A stretch of DNA of 64,000 nucleotides from Hyphomonadaceae bacterium (lineage in GTDB: Bacteria; Pseudomonadota; Alphaproteobacteria; Caulobacterales; Aquidulcibacteraceae), in assembly GCA_019753175.1 (NCBI GenBank), contig JAIELK010000012.1, positions 1 through 64,000 on the forward strand, read 5' to 3'. Position 1 is the first letter of the stretch, and every line of letters starts with the position of its first letter. A program made the translations under genes and the position numbers. This document shows, piece by piece, positions 1 to 7,219 of this stretch. The notes below the pieces were generated by a model. That model had not been told where the DNA came from and made no database searches. It worked only from the letters and a program-made list of their open reading frames with translations.

Positions 1-48
1 TGGCTTGATCAGAGCCCATTCCGCATCGCTGAGGTCGAAACGCGCCAT
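1..48 (-). CDS. IS5-family transposase, N-terminal fragment
   Basis: Sixteen codons are visible before the window edge: MARFDLSDAEWALIKP. This pattern (aromatic-D-L-[ST]-D-x-E-W) is the conserved N-terminal DUF4096 segment of IS5-family transposases that precedes the DDE catalytic domain. A strong ribosome binding site (GGGAGG) sits about five bases before the ATG. Whether the remainder is intact cannot be judged here. Confidence 0.6.
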   Translation of the reverse strand, partial: MARFDLSDAEWALIKP

Positions 49-117
49 CTCACCCTCCCGTGCAGAGAGTGAATCAGCATTCGCACGCCCTGTGAATCCC
101 GTTTATGGGTACAGAAT
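1..117 (-). mobile_element. IS5-family insertion sequence, left end (runs out of window)
   Basis: Visible are the first codons of a transposase (ATG at 46-48, minus strand) and about 70 bp of untranslated end. The translated start, MARFDLSDAEWALIKP, matches the usual N-terminus of IS5-family (IS1031/ISL2-like) DDE transposases. The element appears to end next to the CTAG at 118-121, the kind of TA-centred target used by several IS5 groups. The matching inverted repeat and the rest of the element lie outside the window, so the exact boundary is inferred. Confidence 0.6.
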
Positions 118-750
118 CTAGTCAGGCAGTCGCTTGAACAGGACGGTGAGGCACAATGCGGCGGCGGCTGCGCCCCACAAACCATTCAGACCGAACTGAC
201 TGTAGCTGAGCGCGCCGAGCGCTGCGCCGAAAACGAGGCCGATCCACAGCAACGCATACGGCACCCAGTTCCACCGTGGCCCCCCCATCAGCGCGGCGGC
301 AAGGCCGCGGGCCATACGAACAAGGGTGCCCGTCATGTAAGTGAGAGCGATGCCGACATCGCCGTCGCGCTGAAAAACACCGTTGAGTGCGCCCATCGAG
401 CACGCGAGCGCCGCAACCGCCAGTGTCGATGCGCCGCCGCTCGCCAGGAGCGCGGAAAAGGCAAGGCCCGCGCTCACCATTGCAAGCACGCGCACGCTTC
501 CGGCGCGAGCGCCGCTGCGGTTGACGAGCGCGCCGATCATCGCTCCGATGACGAAAAGAGCAATCAGTGCTCCGGCGAGCGCCGCAACTGACATCGATTC
601 CACAAAGCCTACCCCAAGCCGAGTAGAATTGCCGCTCATGAATGAAACGAAGTATCCGCCGAGATGGACGAACGCCGTCGCATCGGCGAACCCCGCCAAC
701 CCCGCAAGCGCCGTGGCGAAAAACCAATACCGTCGTTGATATCCGATCAT
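118..750 (-). CDS. DUF1275 (YoaK-family) membrane protein
   Basis: A 210-residue protein with about six hydrophobic segments. It begins MIGYQRRYWF and continues with the family hallmark G-F-x-D-A followed by G-Y-F-V-S-F-M-S-G-N-S-T-R, which identifies DUF1275/YoaK inner-membrane proteins of unknown transport role. The ATG at 750 is preferred over the longer reading from 798, because the extra residues are Cys/Arg-rich and overlap fliJ. The stop codon TAG at 118-120 lies inside the CTAG next to the insertion sequence, so the last residues may have been altered by the insertion. It is the last gene of the fliI-fliJ side and is probably unrelated to flagella. Confidence 0.8.
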   Translation of the reverse strand: MIGYQRRYWFFATALAGLAGFADATAFVHLGGYFVSFMSGNSTRLGVGFVESMSVAALAGALIALFVIGAMIGALVNRSGARAGSVRVLAMVSAGLAFSALLASGGASTLAVAALACSMGALNGVFQRDGDVGIALTYMTGTLVRMARGLAAALMGGPRWNWVPYALLWIGLVFGAALGALSYSQFGLNGLWGAAAAALCLTVLFKRLPD

Positions 751-757
751 GCCGCAA

Positions 758-1174
758 TCAGACTGTTTTACGCACGTGGCGCAGCGTCGACATTTCATCG
801 AGTTCGGAATCTTCGCGCTTCTCGCGGCGGGCGCGCTCGCGCGCCTCTTCCAGCTCTATCAGCCGTTCGAATTTCCGCACTTCCACGTGCGCGGCGGCGA
901 TCAGCGCACGCAGGCGCTCAATCTCGCCGGCGATGGCGGCGCGTTCAGCTTCGAGCGCCCTGCGCACCGCCAGCGCAGCTTGCGCATAACCGCCATAAGC
1001 ACGCGCCGACTCATAGTCATGCCTCGCAAATTCTTGTTCGGCACGGATGCTCTGCTCGTGGCCGGCAATGCGATCGATACAATCGGTTTCCTTGGCGAAC
1101 TCGGCCGCAAGCGCACGGCGCAGCGTATCTAGGTCACGGGCGGCGAGCTTGAGGAGGGTTCGGAAGGATTTCAT
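758..1174 (-). CDS. fliJ: flagellar export chaperone FliJ-like protein
   Basis: A 138-residue, almost entirely helical, highly charged protein with long heptad-rich stretches (roughly residues 5-125) rich in Ala, Glu and Arg. That is the expected antiparallel coiled coil of FliJ, which links the FliI ATPase ring to the FlhA export gate. Sequence conservation in FliJ is weak, so the call rests on size, coiled-coil character and position directly downstream of fliI on the same strand. A repeat element of about 140 bp separates the two genes. The C-terminus is Arg/Glu/Lys-rich. Confidence 0.75.
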   Translation of the reverse strand: MKSFRTLLKLAARDLDTLRRALAAEFAKETDCIDRIAGHEQSIRAEQEFARHDYESARAYGGYAQAALAVRRALEAERAAIAGEIERLRALIAAAHVEVRKFERLIELEEARERARREKREDSELDEMSTLRHVRKTV

Positions 1175-1176
1175 GG

Positions 1177-1316
1177 CCCCCTCCTCTCAAGGGGAGGGAA
1201 TATGGGGGTGGGGTGAGGCCGGACGTAAGAAGGCTGGCGCTCGAGTCGAGTGAGATGAGTTGGCATGCGAAGCGCTTCAACCCGCCCCCTGCCCCCTCCC
1301 CTCAAGGGGAGGGGGA
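1177..1316. repeat. palindromic repeat element between fliI and fliJ
   Basis: Two GC-rich hairpins bracket this stretch. At 1292-1302/1305-1315 there is a perfect 11-bp stem (CCCCCTCCCCT, CA, AGGGGAGGGGG). At about 1179-1198 there is a near-perfect copy of the same palindrome. Between them lies a G-rich tract (GGGGGTGGGGTGAGG). The arrangement of two similar hairpins around a non-coding core is that of dispersed palindromic elements in alphaproteobacterial genomes. It sits between two cotranscribed flagellar genes and could attenuate or stabilise the message. Confidence 0.65.
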
Positions 1317-1331
1317 GCGATTGTGCGCCCC

Positions 1332-2651
1332 TCACCGCAACGCCTCCGCCAACATGGCGAAACCGTCCTTGATCGGCGTGCGTTCCTCGCGCGCTTGCGT
1401 CAGAAATGCTTCGAGCGCGGGCCGGACGCGCACGGCTTCGTCGACTTCGGCGTCGGCCCCGGGCTTGTAAGCGCCGATACGGATCAGCTCTTCCATTTCC
1501 GCGTAAAGCGAGAGCGCCGCGCGCGCGCGGAGCACAAGCGCGTTCTCCTCCGCCGCATGACACATCGGCATCAGCCGCGAGATCGATTTGAGCACGTTGA
1601 TCGCGGGATAACGGCCGCGCTCGGCGATGGCGCGCTCCATGACAATGTGACCGTCGAGAATGCCGCGCACGGCGTCGGCGATCGGCTCGTTGTGGTCGTC
1701 ACCGTCGACGAGCACCGTGAAGAGCGCCGTGATGGAGCCCTGCTCACCTTCGCGCCCCGGCCCTGCCCGCTCCATCAGCTTCGGCAATTCTGCGAACACG
1801 GACGGCGTGTAGCCTTTTGTCGTCGGCGGCTCGCCCACCGACAGACCGATCTCGCGCTGCGCCATGGCGAAACGGGTTACGCTGTCGACCAGCAGCAGTA
1901 CATCCTTGCCTTCGTCGCGGAAGTATTCCGCCACCGCACAGGCCATGTGCGGCGCGAGTCGCCGCCGTGCTGCGCTCTCATCGGACGTGGCGACGACGAC
2001 GACGGAGCGCCGGCGGCCCTCTTCGCCGAGCGTATCCTCGATGAACTCCTTCACCTCGCGCCCGCGCTCACCGACCAAGCCAATGACGATGACGTCAGCG
2101 CTCGCGCCGCGCGCCAACATCGACATCAGCACCGACTTTCCGACGCCCGAGCCCGCGAACACGCCCATGCGCTGCCCGCGACAGAGCGCGGCAAAGGCGT
2201 TGATGGCGCGCACGCCGACATCGAGCCGGCCGCCGACGCGTGAGCGATCATGCGCCGAAGGCGGCGGCGCGCGCACAAGCTGCGGCTTGACGCCCTGCGC
2301 CAGCGGCCCCTCCCCGTCAACGGGACGGCCGAAGCAATCGATCACGCGCCCCAACCACGCGCGCGAGGGGCGCACCATGGGCGCTGCGCCCTCAAGACTC
2401 ACGCGCGCGCCTGGACGGATCGCTTCGATCGAGTCGTACGGCGCGAACAACGCGCGGTCCCCGCGGAAGCCGACGATTTCGGCGCGCACGTCGCGTGCGC
2501 CGTGAATGGTCGCGCGCGCGCCAAGCGCCAAGGCTTCCGTCGGGCCGCTGGCTTCGATCAACGCGCCTGACAAGCCGGTGACGCGCCCTTCGAAACGGCG
2601 CACTTCGAGCGCATCGATCTCGTGCGCGAGTCTGGAAAGGACGGAGACCAT
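1332..2651 (-). CDS. fliI: flagellum-specific ATP synthase FliI
   Basis: A 439-residue F1-beta-like ATPase that energises flagellar type III export at the base of the basal body. Visible motifs are a Walker A loop (AGSGVGKS, near residue 168), a Walker B region ending [18 protein letters not shown], and the signature [20 protein letters not shown] specific for FliI/T3SS ATPases over F1. The length is normal. It starts with an ATG at 2651, directly beside the divergent ctrA promoter region, and is followed by fliJ. CtrA control is plausible because flagellar genes are classical CtrA targets, but no canonical box was seen immediately upstream of this start. Confidence 0.97.
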   Translation of the reverse strand: MVSVLSRLAHEIDALEVRRFEGRVTGLSGALIEASGPTEALALGARATIHGARDVRAEIVGFRGDRALFAPYDSIEAIRPGARVSLEGAAPMVRPSRAWLGRVIDCFGRPVDGEGPLAQGVKPQLVRAPPPSAHDRSRVGGRLDVGVRAINAFAALCRGQRMGVFAGSGVGKSVLMSMLARGASADVIVIGLVGERGREVKEFIEDTLGEEGRRRSVVVVATSDESAARRRLAPHMACAVAEYFRDEGKDVLLLVDSVTRFAMAQREIGLSVGEPPTTKGYTPSVFAELPKLMERAGPGREGEQGSITALFTVLVDGDDHNEPIADAVRGILDGHIVMERAIAERGRYPAINVLKSISRLMPMCHAAEENALVLRARAALSLYAEMEELIRIGAYKPGADAEVDEAVRVRPALEAFLTQAREERTPIKDGFAMLAEALR

Positions 2652-2721
2652 AAGCTGCTCACAGCAAATGCAGTGACATGGTGAACATCGCGTTTACCAA
2701 AAGGCCGCGAAGACCCTGGAT

Positions 2722-2890
2722 GATTCCGAGGCCGCAATCATTCGCTCTACTAGTATGAGCACTTTTTTGAGACGCAGAGTCTTGCGCGACACCCCGAACA
2801 GACTCATTGAGATTCTGCGGTTTCGCTAGCTTTCGATGGTCCGAACAGACTTTCTTAAGACATGAGTCTGTTAATAGCTCGAAAGCTTAA
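2722..2890. promoter_or_regulatory. fliI-ctrA intergenic regulatory region with GANTC and TTAA clusters
   Basis: Five GANTC methylation sites fall within 147 bp: 2722 (GATTC), 2777 (GAGTC), 2801 (GACTC), 2811 (GATTC) and 2864 (GAGTC). An 11-bp direct repeat CCGAACAGACT occurs at 2794 and 2841. An 8-bp inverted repeat AACAGACT/AGTCTGTT occupies 2844-2851 and 2865-2872. Three TTAA half-sites lie at 2855, 2871 and 2887, exactly 16 bp apart. In Caulobacter the ctrA promoters are controlled by CcrM methylation of GANTC and by CtrA binding to TTAA motifs. The density here suggests the same logic, although the TTAA spacing is not the canonical N7. Confidence 0.7.
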
Positions 2891-2938
2891 CGTAGCCGCT
2901 GGGGCGGCGTGCATGCGCGCTGTGGTCGGAGAGGGCAA

Positions 2939-3658
2939 ATGCGAGTCTTGTTGATCGAGGATGACAGCGCGACAGCGCAGGGCATCGAACTGATGCTGAA
3001 GTCAGAGGGCTTCAACATCTACTCGACCGATCTTGGCGAGGAAGGCATCGACCTCGGCAAGCTCTACGACTACGACATCATCGTACTCGACCTGTCGCTG
3101 CCGGACATGCACGGCTACGAGGTGCTAAAGCAGCTGCGCGTGGCGCGGGTCAACACGCCAATCCTGATCCTGTCCGGCACCGCCGACATCGACACCAAGG
3201 TGCGCGGCCTCGGCTACGGCGCCGACGATTACATGACCAAGCCCTTCAACAAGGACGAGCTGATCGCGCGCATCAATGCGATCGTGCGCCGCTCCAAGGG
3301 GCATGCTCATTCCACTATCAAAACGGGCGACATCGTCGTCAATCTCGACGCCAAGACGGTCGAGGTCGACGCCCAGCGCGTGCATCTGACCGGCAAAGAA
3401 TATCAGATGCTGGAGTTGCTCTCGCTGCGCAAAGGCACGACGCTGACCAAGGAGATGTTCCTCAATCATCTCTACGGCGGCATGGACGAGCCGGAACTGA
3501 AGATCATCGACGTCTTCATCTGCAAGCTGCGCAAGAAACTGGCGGCTGCCACCGGCGGCGACCACTATATTGAGACGGTGTGGGGCCGCGGCTACGTGCT
3601 GCGCGACCCGCAGGAGCCCTCGGTGGCGCTGTCGCCGACCAGTGGCGTCGCAGCATAG
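2939..3658 (+). CDS. ctrA: cell-cycle master response regulator CtrA
   Basis: A 239-residue OmpR-family regulator. The receiver domain begins [20 protein letters not shown] and carries the phospho-acceptor Asp51 ([17 protein letters not shown]), the switch Thr/Ser region and Lys ([10 protein letters not shown]). The winged-helix DNA-binding domain includes [20 protein letters not shown] and [16 protein letters not shown], a near-invariant CtrA signature. The protein ends in Val-Ala-Ala, matching the C-terminal Ala-Ala degron used by ClpXP in Caulobacter CtrA. The ATG at 2939 is chosen because CtrA proteins start MRVL. It is divergent from fliI, and its promoter carries GANTC and TTAA clusters. 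Confidence 0.98.
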   Translation: MRVLLIEDDSATAQGIELMLKSEGFNIYSTDLGEEGIDLGKLYDYDIIVLDLSLPDMHGYEVLKQLRVARVNTPILILSGTADIDTKVRGLGYGADDYMTKPFNKDELIARINAIVRRSKGHAHSTIKTGDIVVNLDAKTVEVDAQRVHLTGKEYQMLELLSLRKGTTLTKEMFLNHLYGGMDEPELKIIDVFICKLRKKLAAATGGDHYIETVWGRGYVLRDPQEPSVALSPTSGVAA

Positions 3659-3675
3659 TCACCGACTCAAGCGAG

Positions 3676-4235
3676 TCAGCCGGCCCCGTCATAAGCGCGC
3701 CGAAGGATTGCGATCAGCGCGGCATCGACCTCGCCGGCGTCGGCAAGCGCCGCGATGTACTGGCACATGCCGCCGGGCGGTTGCGCCTTGATGCGCGGGT
3801 GCGCAACCTGCTCCTTGAGATTGAGCCCTAGCTCGAAGCGATCGTTGGTCTTCGGTCCCAGCATCGCGAACTGCTTCTTGCGCCGCAGCGACACGTATCC
3901 CTTCTTCGGGGCGATTTCGAATTCGCCGAAGCCTTCGACGGCGCGCATCAGCTTGTCATGGACGGGACGAAGGCGCGCCTCTTGCCGGCATAGATCTCGG
4001 CGAGCGCATCGCCTTCACTGTTTCCCGTCGCCTTCGTCGACATAAGCGCGACATGGGTCAGCGTGTGGGCGTCGCCGTGCCCGAGCTTGAACATCTCCAT
4101 CGCCCAGGCGCGCACCTCGCCATGCTTTGTCAGCCCAGATTTGCCAATTGCAGCCGTCAGCTGAGCAAGGCTTTTCCCGGTCTTCTTCTCGATATTGGCG
4201 ATTTGCGTCGCCACCGCCTTTTGCGGATCAACCAT
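3676..4235 (-). pseudogene. DUF4287/DUF5655 domain protein, split by a frameshift
   Basis: Two adjacent reading frames together give one protein. The 5' part (4235-3948, 95 aa, starts MVDPQKAVATQIANIEKKTG) is the DUF4287 domain. The 3' part (3948-3676, 90 aa) contains FEIAPKKGYVSLRRKKQFAM and PPGGMCQYIAAL, which are DUF5655 signatures. Around 3975-3990 the residues expected across the junction (LRPVHDKLM) are encoded in the frame of the second part, consistent with loss of one base near the AAGAGG run. The stop of the first part and the ATG of the second overlap as TGATG, so reinitiation could still make the second half. The 5' ATG overlaps the end of the SRPBCC gene, implying cotranscription. 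A true mutation and a sequencing error are both possible. Confidence 0.75.
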
Positions 4236-4776
4236 CGTTGGCCGCCCGCGCCGCGCCGGTCGAGGCGTAACGCTGCAAGCGGTCGAGCTGATTCATCAGC
4301 ACCATGTCCACCGCGGGCGCCATCGCGTCGAGTCCGAGCGAAGCATCCCCGGAAACGCGGTAATTCATGGTGATCTTCGCGCCATCACCGTCGGGCGCGA
4401 CCACAATGGTCAGCACGCCACCCGCGCCGATCGCCTGCAACGGTCCCAGCGCGCCGGCCATCCGCAGGGTGCGCACGCCTTCATGCTCCATCACCATGAT
4501 GACGCGGGCGTGCTCGACCGACTGATCCGCCCAACGTTCGCAGAAACATCCCCCGGCGCGGGTCGCGAGCGACAGGCGCCGCGCATCGCCAGAGTACGTG
4601 TGTGCGCCATCCCACCATTGGCTGATGCGCGCCACAGACCGCCAGACGTGGTCGGGGCTGTCCCCAGCCAAACGCTCGCCCTGCACGACGAACATGCTCG
4701 GCGTGGCCTCGGACACCTCAGCCTGCGCAGGCACCACGGTGAAAAACGCCAGAACAGCGTACAAGAACAAACGCAT
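4228..4776 (-). CDS. secreted SRPBCC-fold protein
   Basis: A 182-residue protein starting MRLFLYAVLAFFTVVPAQAEV, a clear signal peptide with Ala-x-Ala cleavage near residue 18. The body has the SRPBCC (START/polyketide-cyclase) pattern DHVWRSVARISQWWDGAHTYSGDA and a terminal helix VDMVLMNQLDRLQRYA. These proteins bind hydrophobic ligands in a deep cavity; the ligand here is unknown. The start at 4776 has a GGGGAGG ribosome binding site. The longer upstream reading overlaps the TetR gene and is not used. It is divergent from a TetR regulator with a palindromic operator between them, and cotranscribed with the DUF4287 gene. Confidence 0.8.
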   Translation of the reverse strand: MRLFLYAVLAFFTVVPAQAEVSEATPSMFVVQGERLAGDSPDHVWRSVARISQWWDGAHTYSGDARRLSLATRAGGCFCERWADQSVEHARVIMVMEHEGVRTLRMAGALGPLQAIGAGGVLTIVVAPDGDGAKITMNYRVSGDASLGLDAMAPAVDMVLMNQLDRLQRYASTGAARAANDG

Positions 4777-4794
4777 GACTCCTCCCCAAGGACT

Positions 4795-4810
4795 TGATTG
4801 AATGATCAAT
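4795..4810. promoter_or_regulatory. palindromic TetR operator candidate (site 1)
   Basis: TTGAT-N6-ATCAA at 4795-4809, with a second nested inverted repeat ATTGA-N4-TCAAT ending at 4810, lies about 20 bp upstream of the SRPBCC start codon. A related perfect 12-bp palindrome lies about 95 bp away on the TetR side. The shared TTGAT/ATCAA half-sites suggest one regulator binds both. Confidence 0.5.
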
Positions 4811-4858
4811 CTACACACCAACTTGCCTACGTCAAGTTCGACCGCCCCCCCTCGCTGA

Positions 4859-5521
4859 GTGCGTCCGAGCCCTCTTGACGTGGAGTTGCTTGATCGATCA
4901 AACAAAGGCGTGAAGGCTTCATCCCCGCGAGAGAAGATCGTCTTTGCCGCCATGGAGCTGTTTTGGCTCAAGGGCTACATTTCGACGTCGATCGCTGACC
5001 TGCTCAGCCGCACCCAGCTCAATTCCGGCAGCCTCTATCACGCGTTCCCGTCGAAGCAGGACGTGCTGCTCGCCGTGCTGGAGGCTTATCGCGATGGTAT
5101 TGGCGAGCAATTGCTCGAGCCTGCCTGGCGTGGCGTCGAGGATCCGATCGACAAGATCTTCGCGCTATTGCAGCACTATCGGACGCTGATCCTCGAGTCC
5201 GACTGCACCTATGGCTGCCCGATCGGATCGTTGGCGCTTGAGCTGCACGAGCCCGACCCGGCGGTGCGCGAATTGCTCGCGGCCAACTTCCAGAACTGGA
5301 CCAAGGCCATTGAGGAGTGCCTGGAGGCCGCCGGCGCACGGATACCGCCAGGCGCCGAAAAGAAGGCGCTGGCGCAATTCGTGCTGACGGCGATGGAAGG
5401 CGGCGTCATGCAGGCCCGCACCCATCGCGATGTGGCTTACTTCGATCGCGCTGTCAGCCAGCTGCGTGCTCACTTCGATCTGCTCGAGCAAAGCGCGCGC
5501 GCGCTGGCGGCGGCGCCCTAG
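4859..5521 (+). CDS. TetR/AcrR family transcriptional regulator
   Basis: Up to 220 residues. The N-terminal DNA-binding domain shows the TetR helix-turn-helix: REKIVFAAMELFWLKGYISTSIADLL followed by NSGSLYHAFPSKQDVLLAVLEAY. The C-terminal ligand domain (about 90-205) contains CTYGCPIGSLALEL, typical of the LmrA/YxaF-like C-terminal class. The start is uncertain. GTG codons exist at 4859, 4880 and 4910; no strong ribosome binding site picks between them, and a 12-bp palindrome at 4890-4901 would lie inside the coding region for the first two. The longest form is given. It probably represses the divergent SRPBCC-DUF4287 operon and itself. Confidence 0.85.
   Translation: MRPSPLDVELLDRSNKGVKASSPREKIVFAAMELFWLKGYISTSIADLLSRTQLNSGSLYHAFPSKQDVLLAVLEAYRDGIGEQLLEPAWRGVEDPIDKIFALLQHYRTLILESDCTYGCPIGSLALELHEPDPAVRELLAANFQNWTKAIEECLEAAGARIPPGAEKKALAQFVLTAMEGGVMQARTHRDVAYFDRAVSQLRAHFDLLEQSARALAAAP
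4890..4901. promoter_or_regulatory. palindromic TetR operator candidate (site 2)
   Basis: TTGATCGATCAA is a perfect 12-bp palindrome just before the GTG at 4910. Its half-sites match those of the palindrome at 4795-4810. If it is an operator, the true TetR start may be the 4910 GTG. Confidence 0.5.
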
Positions 5522-5533
5522 CAAGGCTCACGA

Positions 5534-7186
5534 TCACAGCGCCTCGTGCGTCACCTCGCCCTCGCACATCGTCAGCACCGGACGGGCGCGCGGGATATCG
5601 GCCGGCTCGCACGTCATCAGATCGGCTGAGAAGCAGGAAAGATCGGCGCGCTTGCCGACTTCGATCGTTCCGCGTTCGGCTTCGCTGAACGCAGCGAAGG
5701 CCGGCCCGATCGTTAGCATCGCCAGCGCCTCAGCGCGAGAAACACGCTCCTGCAGGCGCCAGTTCGGACCCGCGAAACCGTTGAGATCGTGGCGATGGCA
5801 GGCGGCGTAGAACTCGATCAGCGGATCGCCCTTCTCCACCGGCGCATCGGAGCCGCCGGCAATCACCGCGCCGGAGCGCAGCAACGCATTCCACGCATAG
5901 GCGCCAGCGAGGCGCTGGTCGCCCAGCCGCGCCGGCGCAAAGTGCAGATCGCTGATCGCGTGCGAAGGCTGCATTGATGCGATCACGCCCATCTGCGCGA
6001 AGCGCGGAATATCGGTGGGATCGATCACCTGCGCGTGCTCGATACGCCACCGTGCGGCGCGCAAGGCGCTGGGATCGCCGGCGAAGGCGTCGCGGTAAAC
6101 ATCAAGCACCAGTCGATTGCCGCGATCGCCGATCGCGTGCGTGGCGAGCTGCACGCCGCGCTCGCGCGCTCGGCGCGCGAACCGAGCGATCTCTTCCGGC
6201 GGCATCACCAACAAGCCTGAGGTATCCGCGTCGCTGTAGGGCGCCAGCAGCGCGGCGCCGCGCGAACCGAGCGCGCCGTCCACATAAAGTTTGACGCCGC
6301 GCACGCGCGCGCGCCCCATGCCAAAGGGTCCGCGCACAAACACGGTCTCGGAATCCTCCGGGGTCAGATAAAGGTCGGCGTTCAGCGGCAAAGCGCCATG
6401 TGCCGCGGAGTCGAGAAACAGCATGGCCTCTTCGCCGCTGGTGCTCATATTGGCTACGCCCGTCCATCCGCGCGATGCATAGAGCCGCGCCGCTTCCGCT
6501 AGCGCATCACGCTTCATCGCCGCTGTCGGCGCCGGCAGGCGCGACTGCACCAGTGTCATCGCGTTATCGATCAGCATGCCTGTGGCGGCGCCGGATGCGT
6601 CGCGTTCGATGCTGCCGCCGTCGGGGTCGCGCGTGGCGCTGTCGATCCCGCCCAATGCAAGCGCGGCCGAGTTGGCGACCGCGGCATGGCCATCAATGCG
6701 TTCGAGATAGACGGGCCGGTCGCGGACAATCGCTTCGAGGTCCGCACGCGTTGGGAAGCGCCGCTCCGGCCAATGGGTCTCGATCCAGCCTCGCCCGACA
6801 ATCGGTCCCTCGGGATGTGCACGAGCATAGTCACGCAAGCGTTGCTGCAGGTCCGCGAGCGAAGCGACCCCGACAAGATCCAGCATCATCGCGGCGAGAC
6901 CGACCTGGGGCAAATGCACGTGCGCATCGTTAAACCCCGGAAACGCCGCCGCGCCCTGCAGATTGATCTCGCGGGCGGGAACGCCCGAGCGCGCGTCAGC
7001 GAGCACGCCGGCAAAAACGAACCGGCCAGCGCGAATGCGCACCGCTTCGACGCGAGAAGCGGCGGCGACGCCTGTGTAGATGGCGCCGCCGTGGATGATA
7101 ATGTCAGCTGCGCTCGCGCCTTGTGCGCATCCCGCCGCCAAAGCAGCGAGCGCCAGCTGCCGCCGATTCCACCTCATCATCGCCAT
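5534..7186 (-). CDS. YtcJ-like amidohydrolase, exported
   Basis: A 550-residue metal-dependent amidohydrolase of the YtcJ/AepA type. Motifs are GFNDAHVHLP (metal-binding H-x-H), ATHAIGDRGNRLVLDVY (metal and substrate His/Asp) and GGSDAPVEKGDPLIEFYAA (catalytic Asp). The N-terminus MAMMRWNRRQLALAALAAGC carries a twin-arginine-like motif, a hydrophobic stretch and a possible lipobox (LAAGC), suggesting periplasmic or membrane-anchored location. The ATG at 7186 is selected by the GGGAG site about seven bases upstream. It is the last gene of a minus-strand cluster with a Rieske oxygenase and APC permease, which suggests hydrolysis of an amide- or imide-containing substrate. The substrate is unknown. 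Confidence 0.88.
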   Translation of the reverse strand: MAMMRWNRRQLALAALAAGCAQGASAADIIIHGGAIYTGVAAASRVEAVRIRAGRFVFAGVLADARSGVPAREINLQGAAAFPGFNDAHVHLPQVGLAAMMLDLVGVASLADLQQRLRDYARAHPEGPIVGRGWIETHWPERRFPTRADLEAIVRDRPVYLERIDGHAAVANSAALALGGIDSATRDPDGGSIERDASGAATGMLIDNAMTLVQSRLPAPTAAMKRDALAEAARLYASRGWTGVANMSTSGEEAMLFLDSAAHGALPLNADLYLTPEDSETVFVRGPFGMGRARVRGVKLYVDGALGSRGAALLAPYSDADTSGLLVMPPEEIARFARRARERGVQLATHAIGDRGNRLVLDVYRDAFAGDPSALRAARWRIEHAQVIDPTDIPRFAQMGVIASMQPSHAISDLHFAPARLGDQRLAGAYAWNALLRSGAVIAGGSDAPVEKGDPLIEFYAACHRHDLNGFAGPNWRLQERVSRAEALAMLTIGPAFAAFSEAERGTIEVGKRADLSCFSADLMTCEPADIPRARPVLTMCEGEVTHEAL

Positions 7187-7219
7187 CGAACTCTCCCATT
7201 GAGGCGTCACTCTAGGCGA

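Noticed and set aside
3664-3677. GACTC-AAGC-GAGTC hairpin after ctrA considered as a terminator
   Set aside because: The stem is only five pairs and there is no T-tract; it is only noted as two more GANTC sites.
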